A stretch of 64,000 nt of DNA from contig NC_091124.1 in assembly GCF_040183065.1 (NCBI RefSeq), positions 63,136,001-63,200,000 on the forward strand, written 5' to 3'. Source of the DNA: Periplaneta americana (lineage: Eukaryota; Arthropoda; Insecta; Blattodea; Blattidae). A model generated the notes under the pieces. It had not been told where the DNA came from and made no database searches. It worked only from the letters and a program-made list of their open reading frames with translations. Numbering within the stretch: position 1 is the first letter of the stretch; every line of letters begins with the position of its first letter. Below are positions 30,110 through 40,587 of this stretch, one piece after another. The translations under genes were made by a program, and so were the position numbers.

Positions 30110-31236
30110 CAGTGGAAGCTCTTAAGTTCGACATCCTATTGTTCGACTGCTTTCGTAGGAGAATTAGACACGCCCCTATACAGGCACTAAGAAATGGGTT
30201 TGCCATTTGAATGGGAATTGGTTCTGTGTCTTGTAGTGATACTTTTGTTAAAGAAAAAGATAATATTTTATTGATTAGAACATCCGTATTGATCTTACTT
30301 ACTTACTTACAAATGGCTTTTAAGGAACCCGAAGGTTCATTGCCGCCCTCACATAAGCCCGCCATCGGTCCCTATCCTGTGCAAGATTAAGCCAGTCTCT
30401 ATCATCATACCCCACCTCCCTCAAATCCATTTTAATATTATCCTCCCATCTACGTCTCGGCCTCCCTAAAGGTCTTTTTCCCTCCGGTCTCCCAACTAAC
30501 ACTCTATATGCATTTCTGGATTCGCCCATACGTGCTACATGCCCTGCCCATCTCAAACGTCTGGATTTCAAGTTCCTAATTATGTCAGGTGAAGAATACA
30601 ATGCGTGCAGTTCTGTGTTGTGTAACTTTCTCCATTCTCCTGTAACTTCATCCCGCTTAGCCCCAAATATTTTCCTAAGCACCTTATTCTCAAACACCCT
30701 TAACCTATGTTCCTCTCTCAGAGTGAGAGTCCAAGTTTCACAGCCATATAGAAGAACCGGTAATATAACTGTTTTATAAATTCTAACTTTCAGATTTTTG
30801 GACAGCAGACTGGATGATAAGAGCTTCTCAACCGAATAATAACACGCATTTCCCATATTTATTCTGCGTTTAATTTCCTCCCGAGTGTCATTTATATTTG
30901 TTACTGTTACTCCAAGATATTTGAATTTTTCCACCTCTTCGAAGGATAAATCTCCAATATTTATATTTCCAACATCCGTATTGATCACTGATTTTAAATT
31001 AATAAACTCTTCTTTTCCTGTTTGAGAATTGTGCCGTTTGTGAGACAGAACTGTCGAAGCCCACTGTGAGACTGAAGCGCATACACAAGTCTCGGAGCGG
31101 GCAGGAAATGCAAGTACAGTACTGTATTCGTTGATGGATAACCAATAAGAATTTGTATTCATTTCACTTGCCACACCACTACCCTCATTGGACTGAAATT
31201 TCAATACTGTTCAATCGAACTTAGGAGAGTCCATTG
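30110..31236. mobile_element. TA-flanked MITE (about 440 bp) carrying a LINE insertion
   Basis: Ends CAGTGGAAGCTCTTAAGTTCG (30110) and the complement of CAATGGACTCTCCTAAGTTCG (ending 31236) are inverted repeats flanked by TA (30108-30109, 31237-31238). Removing the LINE and one target duplication leaves about 435 bp. Terminal sequence and TA target fit pogo/Tigger-type or mariner-type elements. Confidence 0.75.
30295..30970 (-). mobile_element. 5'-truncated LINE (TAAG-tail family), with 16-bp target duplication
   Basis: Flanked by AACATCCGTATTGATC at 30279-30294 and 30971-30986. Encodes [20 protein letters not shown] to AMNLRVP-stop and ends with (TAAG)n on the minus strand. The frame is open from the LINE into the MITE flank, giving a 294-codon chimeric ORF (31204-30320) whose first 80 or so residues are not LINE-derived. 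Confidence 0.93.
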
Positions 31237-31238
31237 TA

Positions 31239-32267
31239 TAAATATATGTATGTAAGAAATGTTAATTAAAGGGAAAGGAGTTTTTATTAAGAAATAACTA
31301 GAATGATTGTATGGAGTACATAGTAATAGTTATTAATAGTAAAATGTAATTAAAGGTGGTTTCCGAGGAAACAGAAATGTGACAGGACTACCATTAATGA
31401 ATTATACACAAATTATACATAATTTTGTTGACAATAAATATATACATATATTAAAACTATAAGCCTTTTTTTCGGTACTAGTGATGCTGAAGATGTGTAT
31501 CTTCATAAATATCTTGAAATTGACTTTTTGCTGCATCACAATACTACTTCAAATAAGGAAATGAACAATATCTCTTACGTACCGGTACTATACCAAGAAG
31601 CACTCTTAAAGATTGCGTCACAGCATTGATTATGAATAGTGCACCTGTTTACTGCAAATAAGCGAAATAATGATGACTGCTGGCTAATGACGTCAAGGTT
31701 ATCGATAAGCTTACCCTTCATTCATCCGGACTCGGTTAAAACATGCAATCTCTTCTGGTCCAAAGTAACGAACCGTATAATAGAACCAATTTCTGAATAA
31801 AATATTCGAATAATATATGGGAAATATAACATTAATTTTGCACTTGACTCATTATAACGTTGTTCAACCAAATTTACAAGTTTGAGGCATCATTATGTAC
31901 CAAAATCTACATAATTATCTTCTAGTTTAGGTGAATGATGAAGGATACAGTTAATGACAATAAATGAATGTGTATTTATACAAAAAAAAAAAGATATTAA
32001 GCAAAAAAATGGAGAGACTCCTGTGACGAGATGTCAACCTGACTTTAAGCGGCGTGCGGTGATGACGTTTTTGGGGAAGCAATTCCATGGAAACCCTGTA
32101 TGTAGGCAACAGGCATCGGAGCCCAGACGAGCAATGGTATGCATACAGGCACCATTTTCCTTTACGTCACGCTACCGCGACTCCACTTCACACCAAGGTC
32201 GTCACATTGAAAACGAGCAAACATTCATATTCTAGGTAAGATTCGAACTCACCACCGTGCAATACAC
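31239..32267. other. Unassigned sequence with a possible SINE remnant
   Basis: A box B-like gtgagttcgaatcttacc (minus strand, about 32236-32256) suggests an old tRNA-derived SINE. No coding region recognised. Confidence 0.35.
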
Positions 32268-32444
32268 TTTAAATCTAAATTGCTCTCTCGTGGAACTAAA
32301 TGCAGAATCTATAAAACATTAATTAAGCCAACTCTTATGTATGCCTCCGAAACTTGGGCTATGGCGGAAACTGATATCCAACGCCTTTATATATTTGAAA
32401 GGAAGATATTACGTAGAATTTATGGCTCTATTAACGATGATGTG
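32268..32444 (+). pseudogene. Non-LTR retrotransposon RT C-terminal fragment (second LINE family)
   Basis: Plus-strand frame LLSRGTKCRIYKTLIKPTLM then YASETWAMAETDIQRLYIFE and RKILRRIYGSIND. This is the region after the RT thumb, homologous in position to [10 protein letters not shown] in the TAAG-tail family but clearly another lineage. It ends abruptly at the junction hairpin 32439-32496. Confidence 0.7.
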
Positions 32445-32496
32445 TTCTTTGTAACACAAAGGCAGATCATTTCAAACACGTTACAAAGAACACATC
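32439..32496. repeat. 17-bp perfect hairpin at the LINE/Penelope junction
   Basis: GATGTGTTCTTTGTAAC (32439-32455) and GTTACAAAGAACACATC (32480-32496), loop of 24 bases. Confidence 0.85.
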
Positions 32497-32850
32497 ACAG
32501 CCATAACAAAATTACAAAACACTTCCACATATGCAGATCACGTAACAAATGCTAACCACACCTACAAAGACATCAACACAGAAATGGAAATACTACACAT
32601 CCAACCAGACACTAAACACACTAGAACAATACGAAATATAGGCCTACAGACACACAAAAACACATCCAAATGAAATTCTCAACACACAACTCAATTTCAG
32701 AACACACGCACTCTTTGAGTCCACATTACACTACACAAACACACTCCCACAGGAAACAAAACAAAAGGCGCCAAGACTAGCAACAACCAGTTCTGAAGAA
32801 GGCCAATAACAGACCGAAACATGTTAACCAGGTACGGTAAAATCTAACAC
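32470..32850 (+). pseudogene. Penelope-like element, GIY-YIG endonuclease C-terminal fragment
   Basis: Plus-strand frames give TRYKEHITAITKLQNTSTYA then DHVTNANHTYKDINTEMEIL. The pattern R(Y/F)xEH...A(D/Q)H(I/V)xxxNHxY...MEIL is that of the GIY-YIG domain in Penelope-like elements. The 3' part ends with ttctgaagaaggcc...ccgaaacatgtt, which I also associate with Penelope 3' ends. Several stops and frame changes. Confidence 0.65.
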
Positions 32851-33214
32851 GAGATAGACATACTGTATAATACTTATTCCGAAGTGATATTGTGTTAAAA
32901 GTTGCGTAATCAAGATGTATATATGTAGTTTAATAATTCAAATTTTAAAGACTAGCACTATCAATTTTCAATGCTCCATCTATGTTTCACATTTTGCACT
33001 TTATATTCCGCTCTAGAGACATTCCTTTTCGTTAATTATTTTTTTCTCTTTTCATCATCAGACTAGTGGATTATAAGAACATATTATTTGGTTTATTTCG
33101 AAATAGTGAAATCTCATTAATTTTTCAAAAATGTATCGAATATTTTTCACCTTAATATTGTAACTATCTGAAAGAAAAAGATACAAAAGAAGCTATTTTT
33201 TTGAAGAGTGAAGG

Positions 33215-33265
<51 letters not shown>

Positions 33266-34251
33266 CAGATAACCCTCAAATCTCTGAGTTACAATTTATT
33301 ATTCCAGAGCCCGCATTGTAGAATCTGCGGTTCCAATAAACAAACATCTTATCGAAAATATCATGCCTTATTTTGTTATTATCCTTAAAGTTTATAGGCT
33401 GTAACTTTGTAGACTGACATTCTTCTTTTTATTTATCTATTTTTTAAACTTAAGTTTAAGTAAGTTATCAAAAATATCTTACAAAAGTATTTTTTTAAAT
33501 GATAGAAACTTGATAATAAATATTTTGGAACCTAACGCCTCAAATGTCACGTCACGATGCCTCGCCGCACATTCAGAAGATATAGTTATCGACCAAAAAA
33601 GGAGTCATAAAACACCAAACCGACTTTTTCAAAAATGATCTGAAGGAAGGTTGGACAATATGACTATTGAATTCTGCTTAGCAATAATTGTTCAATGGAT
33701 ATTGTGGTATATTTCCTCGACACGTATTCAAGGGTCCCTTCAAACGAGGCCATTTTAGTGGCGCGTTATTGGCGCTGCTTAATAAATTAAATATTTGTAG
33801 AGAATTTTTCAGTTTTCCAGTGAACATGGACGTAGAAGAAGAGGCACTTTGCTCAGACGGAGAAAGAATAGATGTGAAGATAGAAGAGTCTGGGTTCATC
33901 CATTAGTTTTGGGAAGACTGAATCGAGGACTAGTCCATACCTTGTTTGACGATTTACATCAGGACGATAAAAATATTAATTTAAAATTACGCAAATGAAG
34001 GGCAATATGGCATAAAACATTTTTGTTTAATATTTAAGAATTCAAAATTAAATATAACAGGCAGCAAACATGAAACCATTCATAGTACGTAATTCAACCA
34101 ATACGATATACTAAAATATGTGCCTTTAGTGTCATGGTAAAGTCGAAGGCAGTGGTATAATTGAACCCAGGTTCGAACCAGAAACCAACTAATTTCTTTA
34201 TCTCTTTGTTAATTTATTTACATTATAATCCAGCTATTTAGTTGTGTAGTC
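32851..34251. other. Unassigned AT-rich sequence (apart from the TA run)
   Basis: Includes aggccattttagtggcgcgt (33748), a short echo of words in 35080-35350. The overlapping 72-codon frames at 33688-33906 on both strands show nothing recognisable. Confidence 0.4.
33216..33262. repeat. (TA)n microsatellite
   Basis: About 23 uninterrupted TA units. Confidence 0.95.
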
Positions 34252-34944
34252 TATACTTACTTACTTACTTACTTACTGGCTTTTAAGGAACCCGGAGGTT
34301 CATTGCCGCCCTCACATAAGCCCGCCATTTGTCACTATCCTGAGCAAGATTAATCCAGTTTCTACCATCATATCCCACTTCCCTCAAATCCAATTTAATA
34401 TTATCTTCCCATCTACGTCTCGGCCTTCCCAAAGCTCTTTTACCCTCCGGCCTCCCAACTAACACTCTATATTCATTTCTGGATTCGCCCATACGTGCTA
34501 CATGCCCTGCCCATCTCAAACGTCTGGATTTAATGTTCCCAATTATGTCAGGTGAAGAATACAATGCGTGCAGTTCTGTGTTGTGTAACTTCCTCCATTC
34601 TACTGTAACTTCATCCCTCTTAGCCCCAAATATTTTCCTAAGCACCTTATTCTCGAACACTCTTAACCTCTGTTCCTCTCTCGAAGTGAGAGTCCAAGTT
34701 TCACAACCATATAGAACAACCGGCAATACAACTGTTTTATAAATTCTAACTTTTAGATTTTTTGACAGCGGACTGGATGATAAAAGCTTCTGAATCGAAT
34801 AATAACAGACATTTCCCATGTTTATTGCTCCCTTGTTACTGTTGAATTTTTCCACCTCTTCAAAGGGTTAATTTCCAATTTTTACATTTCTATTTCGTAC
34901 AATATTCTGATCACGAGACATAATCGTATACTTTGTCTTTTCGG
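34252..34944 (-). mobile_element. LINE fragment (TAAG-tail family) with internal deletion
   Basis: Ends with (TAAG)5 on the minus strand and encodes [20 protein letters not shown] through AMNLRVP-stop. At its 5' side the region [15 protein letters not shown] is missing between KFN and INMGN, and it begins near cttttcggaatt, next to the (ATT)n run. No target duplication found. Confidence 0.88.
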
Positions 34945-34945
34945 A

Positions 34946-34989
<44 letters not shown>

Positions 34990-35003
34990 CATCATCATCA
35001 TCA
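34945..35003. repeat. (ATT)n then (ATC)n microsatellite
   Basis: Pure trinucleotide run directly after the LINE 5' end. Confidence 0.9.
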
Positions 35004-35049
35004 TTCTGTATTATTCTATCGTAACATAGCCCGTATACTGTTGTGATAG

Positions 35050-35350
35050 TGTAGGTATAGGGAATTGGTAGCCCAACATTCGTCCGCTAGCAGCGCCACA
35101 AACGCGCTACTCATGCGCCACTAAAATAGTGGCCTGGCTGTGGCCCCGTCTGAAACCTAGCATTTAATTCTATGTATCGCGATGAAAAGCGCTACTTTTA
35201 ATGGCCGCCACCAGCAGCGAAGCTAACCACTCTGAGCGTCTGCAGCGCGACTGATTCTGTGGTCGTGGCTGTGTCTGAAGACCTCCATTTAAATACATTA
35301 TTCACAAGCGGCAGCGCCTTAGCAGCGCTTCTAAAAGTGGCCTCTAAACA
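35050..35350. repeat. GC-richer segment with an imperfect internal duplication
   Basis: gtggcctggctgtggccccg...catttaa (35130) and gtggtcgtggctgtgtctga...catttaa (35262) are related, about 130 bases apart, along with repeated gcagcgcc(a/t) words. No ORF. Confidence 0.5.
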
Positions 35351-35819
35351 TCATCATCATCATAATGATAATCATCATTGTCAAGGTGAACTACTTCGTT
35401 TCTTCTCAGAATAAATTCTCCCGGCCTTTTTATATTCTTAGGACTTCACATTGACCTTTTGACAAATAATTATATACATTTTACTAGTAATTTGACATAC
35501 ACTACAAGGGAAATAGAACACGCGATCATTAATTCGCTCTTTACCTCGGAACACATTTCGAAATATTTAATTACTCACCTTAAACGCATGATAGTGACAG
35601 TGTTTCTGACTACAGATTCTGTGAATCCAGGTTCGATTTCCGGCAGGGTGATAGAAATTTATCTCCGATATGTAAGAATGAGGACTATGTTCCTCATCTG
35701 TGTTTGCCTATGTTGTCTTGACCTCGTTGTGACAACGTTAGAGCGTTTGACTTTTTGAATAATAAGATGTTCTGTAGTTTTCAATAAATACTTCATTTTT
35801 TTTTTCTTTGACTATTACA
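35351..35819. other. Unassigned sequence
   Basis: A 99-codon plus-strand frame (35459-35758) has no recognisable features. Confidence 0.4.
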
Positions 35820-35889
35820 CTCTTACTACGTCATACTACTTTTGACCAATAAAACGGTACGAAAGGACGTATTTCAACCAATCATGGCT

Positions 35890-36051
35890 GCTTATCGCAC
35901 AATTTTATCGCATCCCTAGCATTTGTTTAATTTTATCGCGTCCCTAGCATTTGTTTCTTTGTTTGCCAACATTTGAAACTGCGCTGGTCTGGACGTCAAA
36001 AATATATATAAAATTACAAACCACTCCAGTCGATGCACAGCAGTTTCAGAT
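35890..36051 (+). promoter_or_regulatory. Putative promoter with TATA box and duplicated 5' motif
   Basis: aattttatcgc(a/g)tccctagc is duplicated in tandem (about 35901-35960). A strong aatatatataaaat TATA-like box at 36001-36013 lies about 40 bases before an ATG at 36052. Confidence 0.4.
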
Positions 36052-36465
36052 ATGACTCGCATTGGCATTCAAGAACAAGAATTAATAAAAATCACTGATC
36101 ATACCAATGCATCTTCTGAAATCCGATTTACAAATAAATGAAGAGCACCATTCGGAAATCCTGAATAAGTTGAATACACCATGTAGGCCTAAATCAATGA
36201 GTTCCACTTCTATTATGCACACGTCCAATATAACATCAATTGAACCACCAACCACATTCAAATTTGAAAATTGTACATTCAATAATTATTCCTTTTAAAA
36301 TTATTCACTCGGAAATTCTGAATAAGCTGAATACACCATGTAGGCCTAAATCAACGAGATCCACTTCTATTACGCACACGTCCAATATAGCATCAATTGA
36401 ACCACCAACCACATTCAAATTTGAAAATTGTACATTCAATAATTATTCCTTTTAAAATTATTCAT
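36052..36465 (+). pseudogene. Short ORF and duplicated 157-bp tail of an unidentified element
   Basis: The ATG at 36052 opens 29 codons (MTRIGIQEQELIKITDHTNA...) ending in TGA. Overlapping it, a 157-bp unit is tandemly duplicated (about 36151-36307 and 36308-36464); each copy encodes SEILNKLNTPCRPKS then TTFKFENCTFNNYSF-stop. A C-terminus of the FxNCTFNN type recalls tyrosine-recombinase (Crypton/DIRS-like) proteins, but that link is weak. The simplest reading is an internally deleted element: start region joined to a duplicated 3' end. Confidence 0.4.
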
Positions 36466-37884
36466 GTTTATTTTTTATGTCATCGTCGTTAATTAAAACT
36501 TTTTTAACACTTGTGTATATTAGTTAGGTTATGTTATAGCTTCTGCTCTGAGAGGATGAAAAGAACTTCTGCTATATGATATTATGGATAGTCACGTATC
36601 AAGATTGTTTAATATTAAGATTTATTGAATAGTAATCATTACAGTGTCTGTATAAAAACACTACTGCCATCTAGCATGCATCTAGCGTAATATTTGTAAT
36701 GTTGAGATGGTACAATAATACATTTGAAGACAGTTGTATTTTCGTAAGTCAATTAATATTTTATTGTATGGGAGTACTTCGTTACTTCTAATCTTTATAT
36801 ACTTTCTTCTAATCGTGTAATAGTCAATTAAATCCCACTCGAGTTTTGATTTTCTCTAGATAAATCAAAACGTCTAGTGAGATTACTGTTGATAATTCAT
36901 TATGTATATCTGTATTTAATTTAAACATTCCACTATTGTTTTTATAAAAAGACCTGATTCATAAATAAATAAAGAAGTACCGGTAATGGTTAAGATTTTA
37001 AACAGTCTAAACTTGTTTCAAAAAGATTCCCTTGGGTTTAAATTCAAAATAGTTCGTCAAATCCTTTCTGGATGATAAAAAGACCTTTTAAACGTAGGTG
37101 ATATTGCCCTAGAAGATTATATTGTAAGATACGACGGGCTGAGTGTAAGTAAAATATATATTTAACAAATGTGTACAATCGAGAGTTTGTTTAGACATTT
37201 TATAGCATAACAAGTTTTGTTAGAAACATAGTCAAGGTGAGGATTCCAACAGAGTTTGTCGTCGAGAATTATACCCAGAAACTTACAGTTAGGTTCAGTA
37301 GTTAATAAAGAATTAGAAAGAATACCTTATAAGTGTTTCTCAGAAACATCCACAATCTGGCTGGTATTACGAAAATCATTCTTACTTTTCACTTTTTATA
37401 GAATAGGCCTCTTCCACTCAATCAGCCTTAATCAACACAATAGTGGCATACATATTTAAGTTATGATATTTATAATACACTAAAGATTCTCCAGCTATAT
37501 ACTTTAATTAAATTTAAACTACTAGTAGACCTACATGTTTGTTTAATTTGAGATAAAGCCTTTACAAAAAAGTAATAATTTATGAGCTAATGTAATTCAA
37601 TTCAGTGTGTATGCAATATGTAAAGAATTATAACAAAGTTAAGATAGCTAGTTGGTTAAATGATGAGAATTCATTTAATAGTAGTTTACTAGAACTATAT
37701 TATAGGGAGGAAAATATAAATCTAAAATACTATATTGATGTAATGAGGATAATATTAATGTAATGACATTTTGCCAATAGAGGTTTTGTTTTCCATTCAG
37801 AGACATTAATGGTGGTAATAAGAGTGGCCATATGTTAGTTTCATTATTAGTAACAAATATTAATCAGTAATTAATCTGTTAAAT
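36466..37884. other. Unassigned AT-rich sequence
   Basis: No coding region or repeat recognised over 1.4 kb. Confidence 0.45.
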
Positions 37885-37897
37885 AAGATTTTATTTA

Positions 37898-38817
37898 CTT
37901 ACTTACTTACAAATGGATTTTAAGGAACCCGAAGGTTCATTGCCGCCCTTACATAAGCCCGCCATCGGTCCCTATCCTGTGCAAGATTAATCCAGTCTCT
38001 ATCATCATATCCCACCTCCCTCAAATCCATTTTAATATTATCCTCCCATCTAAGTCTCGGCCTCCCTAAAGGTCTTTTTCCCTTCGGTCTCCCAACTAAC
38101 GCTCCATATGCATTTCTGGATTCGCCCATACGTGCTACATGCCTTGCCCATCTCAAACGTCTGGATTTAATGTTCCTAATTATGTCAGATGAAGAATACA
38201 ATGCGTGAAGTTCTGCGTTGTGTAACTTTCTCAATTCTCCTGTAACTTCATCCCGCTTAGCCCCAAATATTTTCCTAAGCACCTTATTCTCAAACACCCT
38301 TAACCTATGTTCCTCTCTCAGAGTGAGAGTCCAAGTTTCACAACCATACAGAAGAACCGGTAATATAACTGTTTTATAAATACTAACTTTCAGATCTTTT
38401 GACAGCAGACTGGATGATAAAAGCTTCTCAACCGAGTAATAACACGCATTTCCCATATTTATTCTGCGTTTAATTTCCTCCCGAGTGTCATTTATATTTG
38501 TTACTGTTGCTCCAAGATATTTGAATTTTTCCACCTCTTCGAAGGATAAATCTCCAATTTTTATATTTCCATTTCGTACAATATTCTGGTCACGAGACAT
38601 AATCATACTTATTGTAGGGGTTCGTAACAAGCTGTTTTTTACGGTGATGGGTTGTTAGCCCTTCGCCCAACCCCCAAGCTGGAGGACCACCCCTAATCGG
38701 CTGTCCACGACTGCTTGTTCAATATATTCGCAGCTACCCTCCATATCTGGAGGCCGTCTCCTCTATCCGCAACCTGAGGACGCGCCATGCCGTGGTGATA
38801 GGGACCCACATACAGAG
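37898..38817 (-). mobile_element. Internally deleted LINE (TAAG-tail family) with its 5' end preserved
   Basis: The whole 920-bp unit is flanked by the perfect 13-bp repeat AAGATTTTATTTA (37885-37897 and 38818-38830). Minus strand: about 200 bases of non-coding 5' sequence (acggcatggcgcgtcctcag... to ...acaacccatcaccgtaaaaa), then directly [20 protein letters not shown] and on to AMNLRVP-stop and a (TAAG)n tail. The endonuclease and RT catalytic domains are missing. One pair of target repeats around everything argues for retrotransposition of an already deleted RNA. Confidence 0.85.
37920..38630 (-). pseudogene. Residual C-terminal ORF2 frame in the deleted LINE
   Basis: 236 codons, uninterrupted, from a Met just upstream of MIMSRDQN to AMNLRVP. 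It contains [20 protein letters not shown] and [17 protein letters not shown] but no RT palm motifs. The length and openness of this frame suggest recent insertion. Confidence 0.75.
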
Positions 38818-38847
38818 AAGATTTTATTTATTTGACCTAAATGAAGT

Positions 38848-39141
38848 GCACGCATTGTATTCTTCACCTGACATAATTAGGAACATTAAATCCAGACGTT
38901 TGAGATGGGCAGGGCGTGTAGCACGTATGGGCGAATCCAGAAATGCATATAGAGTGTTAGTTGGGAGGCCGGAGGGAAAAAGACCTTTAGGGAGACCGAG
39001 ACGTAGATGGGAAGATAATATTAAAATGGATTTGAGGGAGGTGGGATATGATGATAGAGAATGGATTAATTTTGCTCAGGATAGGGACCAATGGCGGGCT
39101 TGTGTGAGGGCGGCAATGAACCTCCGGGTTCCTTAAAAGCC

Positions 39142-39179
<38 letters not shown>
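38848..39179 (+). mobile_element. 5'-truncated LINE (TAAG-tail family) on the plus strand, 10-bp target duplication
   Basis: Flanked by TAAATGAAGT (38838-38847 and 39180-39189). Encodes [20 protein letters not shown] to AMNLRVP-stop, followed by about ten TAAG/GTAA units. It lies next to, and opposite in orientation to, the deleted LINE at 37898-38817. Confidence 0.92.
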
Positions 39180-39183
<4 letters not shown>

Positions 39184-39220
39184 TGAAGTTATTATTCAAC
39201 AGCCTCTTACATAGGGATAA

Positions 39221-39327
39221 ATGTTATCCGGGCTAAAGGGCCGTAGTCTATTGAAACTGTTGCTAGCAGACGAAACGTGTGGTAGCAACAGCTCCAACAA
39301 ACCACGGCCCTTTAGCCCGGATAACAT
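39221..39327. repeat. Two-step hairpin with 24-bp perfect outer arms
   Basis: Outer arms ATGTTATCCGGGCTAAAGGG... (39221-39244) and ...CCCTTTAGCCCGGATAACAT (39304-39327) are perfect complements; inner arms CTGTTGCTA (39257-39265) and TAGCAACAG (39283-39291) continue the stem. Confidence 0.9.
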
Positions 39328-39355
39328 CGATTCCTATGACGCCGGACGTGAAAGC

Positions 39356-39568
39356 TTATATTCCAAAACCTCTTACATCACTCGGAAGCGAATTCCAATT
39401 TCTAGCAACTGAAACTGTATAGGATGAAGAATATAAAGATGTCTTGTGATAGGGTATAATGAGTAAATTGTTGTGATGAGCTCTGGTACTTAGCTGATGA
39501 TATGCGGATAAATTTTGAAAACGAGGAGCCAAGTAGATATGGGTAGTGTTACGGAGAATTTGAAACAA
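39356..39568 (-). pseudogene. LINE C-terminal fragment (CR1/jockey-like)
   Basis: Minus frame YLAPRFQNLSAYHQLSTRAH...YHKTSLYSSSYTVSVARNWN-SLPSDVRG. The (A/P)RxWNSLPxx(I/V)R motif preceded by a Ser/Tyr-rich stretch is the usual end of CR1/jockey-type ORF2 proteins. No RT motifs nearby. Confidence 0.55.
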
Positions 39569-40004
39569 GAGAATAAGAGCCTTTCCACTTTACAGCAGTT
39601 GCCTTTAATTCCTGTTTTCCAAATATTCCTATCCTCACATTGTCCTTCTTCAACCTCTTTATCATGGCTCTGCTTATTCCTTCATACAAAGTCTTCCGAG
39701 TCCTTCCATGCTTTCACCTTCCAAGCGCATACCAAATGATGGTACGTTTGGCCGTCTCTTCTGCGATATTCGCCGCATATTTTCATGCTAATGAAGTGAT
39801 TTTTTCTCTTTTTATAAGTATTTTTATAGAACGGGTTGTGAGCCCTTTACCAATCCCCACACTTGGAGGACCTCTGTTAGCCATGTTTCATAATTCCTAT
39901 TGGGCCTTTTCGGCTACCGTAGCGGTCCTGGAGCACACTAAGTCCCCACTGTACGTCACCCCAACAGTTAGTACCCTATTTTCCACTGCACGACGATCAT
40001 ACTA
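39569..40004. other. Unassigned; partial similarity to the LINE 5' region
   Basis: acgggttgtgagccctttac...cttggaggacc (39829-39876) resembles, in the same orientation, the 5' sequence of the deleted LINE at 38643-38690. Otherwise nothing recognised. Confidence 0.4.
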
Positions 40005-40184
40005 ACAAGGAGAGGACACGCTCTGTATATCACCGAATTAAATCAGATTTTGTGACATGAAAGTACAAGACACACTGTTTAAAGTCATACCTGGTATGGG
40101 TGGCCAATAACCCCTCGTTTTGGAAGTATTGGCAATTGTTTATGACATACTTCCGTTAGGTGGCTAATAGGGAAGCATTAGACT

Positions 40185-40256
40185 GTGTAACGGCGTAGCT
40201 CATATGGTTGGATGCTGAGTTGTCATCCAGGCAACTCGAGTTCGAAACATAATGCT
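40185..40256 (+). repeat. tRNA-like segment in the left arm (mirrored at 40805-40870)
   Basis: Box A-like gtagctcatatggttggatg and box B-like gagttcgaaac, spaced as in tRNA genes. The complementary copy in the right arm keeps both boxes approximately. It lacks a closed acceptor stem, so it is not an active tRNA gene. Confidence 0.5.
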
Positions 40257-40277
40257 TTCTCATACTTTAAAGCTTGA

Positions 40278-40335
<58 letters not shown>

Positions 40336-40354
40336 TTAATTCACTTTCAGTTGT

Positions 40355-40587
40355 CAGTTCCTATATTCAAAGCCATGTTGAAATGTGCGTGGTATGCATC
40401 AAAATTGATAAACGAACGAGAAGTGTTTGTGAATGTGAAGGATATCTGTTTCGCAGCAGAAATGCGGAAAAATGTGTGTGACTGTGGACAACCCTCTTTT
40501 ATTTGCTGTGCATGGTGCAGGAAATATGTATGTTTTGTGTGTTTTTATGACATCATAATGAATCGGGTACAAAATGAAATGGAATAG
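40355..40587 (+). pseudogene. Transposase C-terminal fragment related to the 7.4-9.1 kb element
   Basis: Plus frame FQLSVPIFKAMLKCAWYAS then EREVFVNVKDICF and ICCAWCRKYVCFVCFYD. It aligns with QFAAPTYKPMLQYARF, SFENVISMAFD and RCAHCSLPLCFNHF at the end of the transposase at 7357-7855. The final HF of that motif is replaced by CFYD. Only the last 75 or so residues remain; the rest of the gene is deleted, leaving the long terminal repeats as the main content. Confidence 0.6.

Noticed and set aside
29377..34742. Plus-strand ORFs such as 29377-29892, 30582-30779 and 34533-34742
   Set aside because: Antisense shadows of the LINE coding sequence; their peptides are complementary readings of the ORF2 C-terminus.
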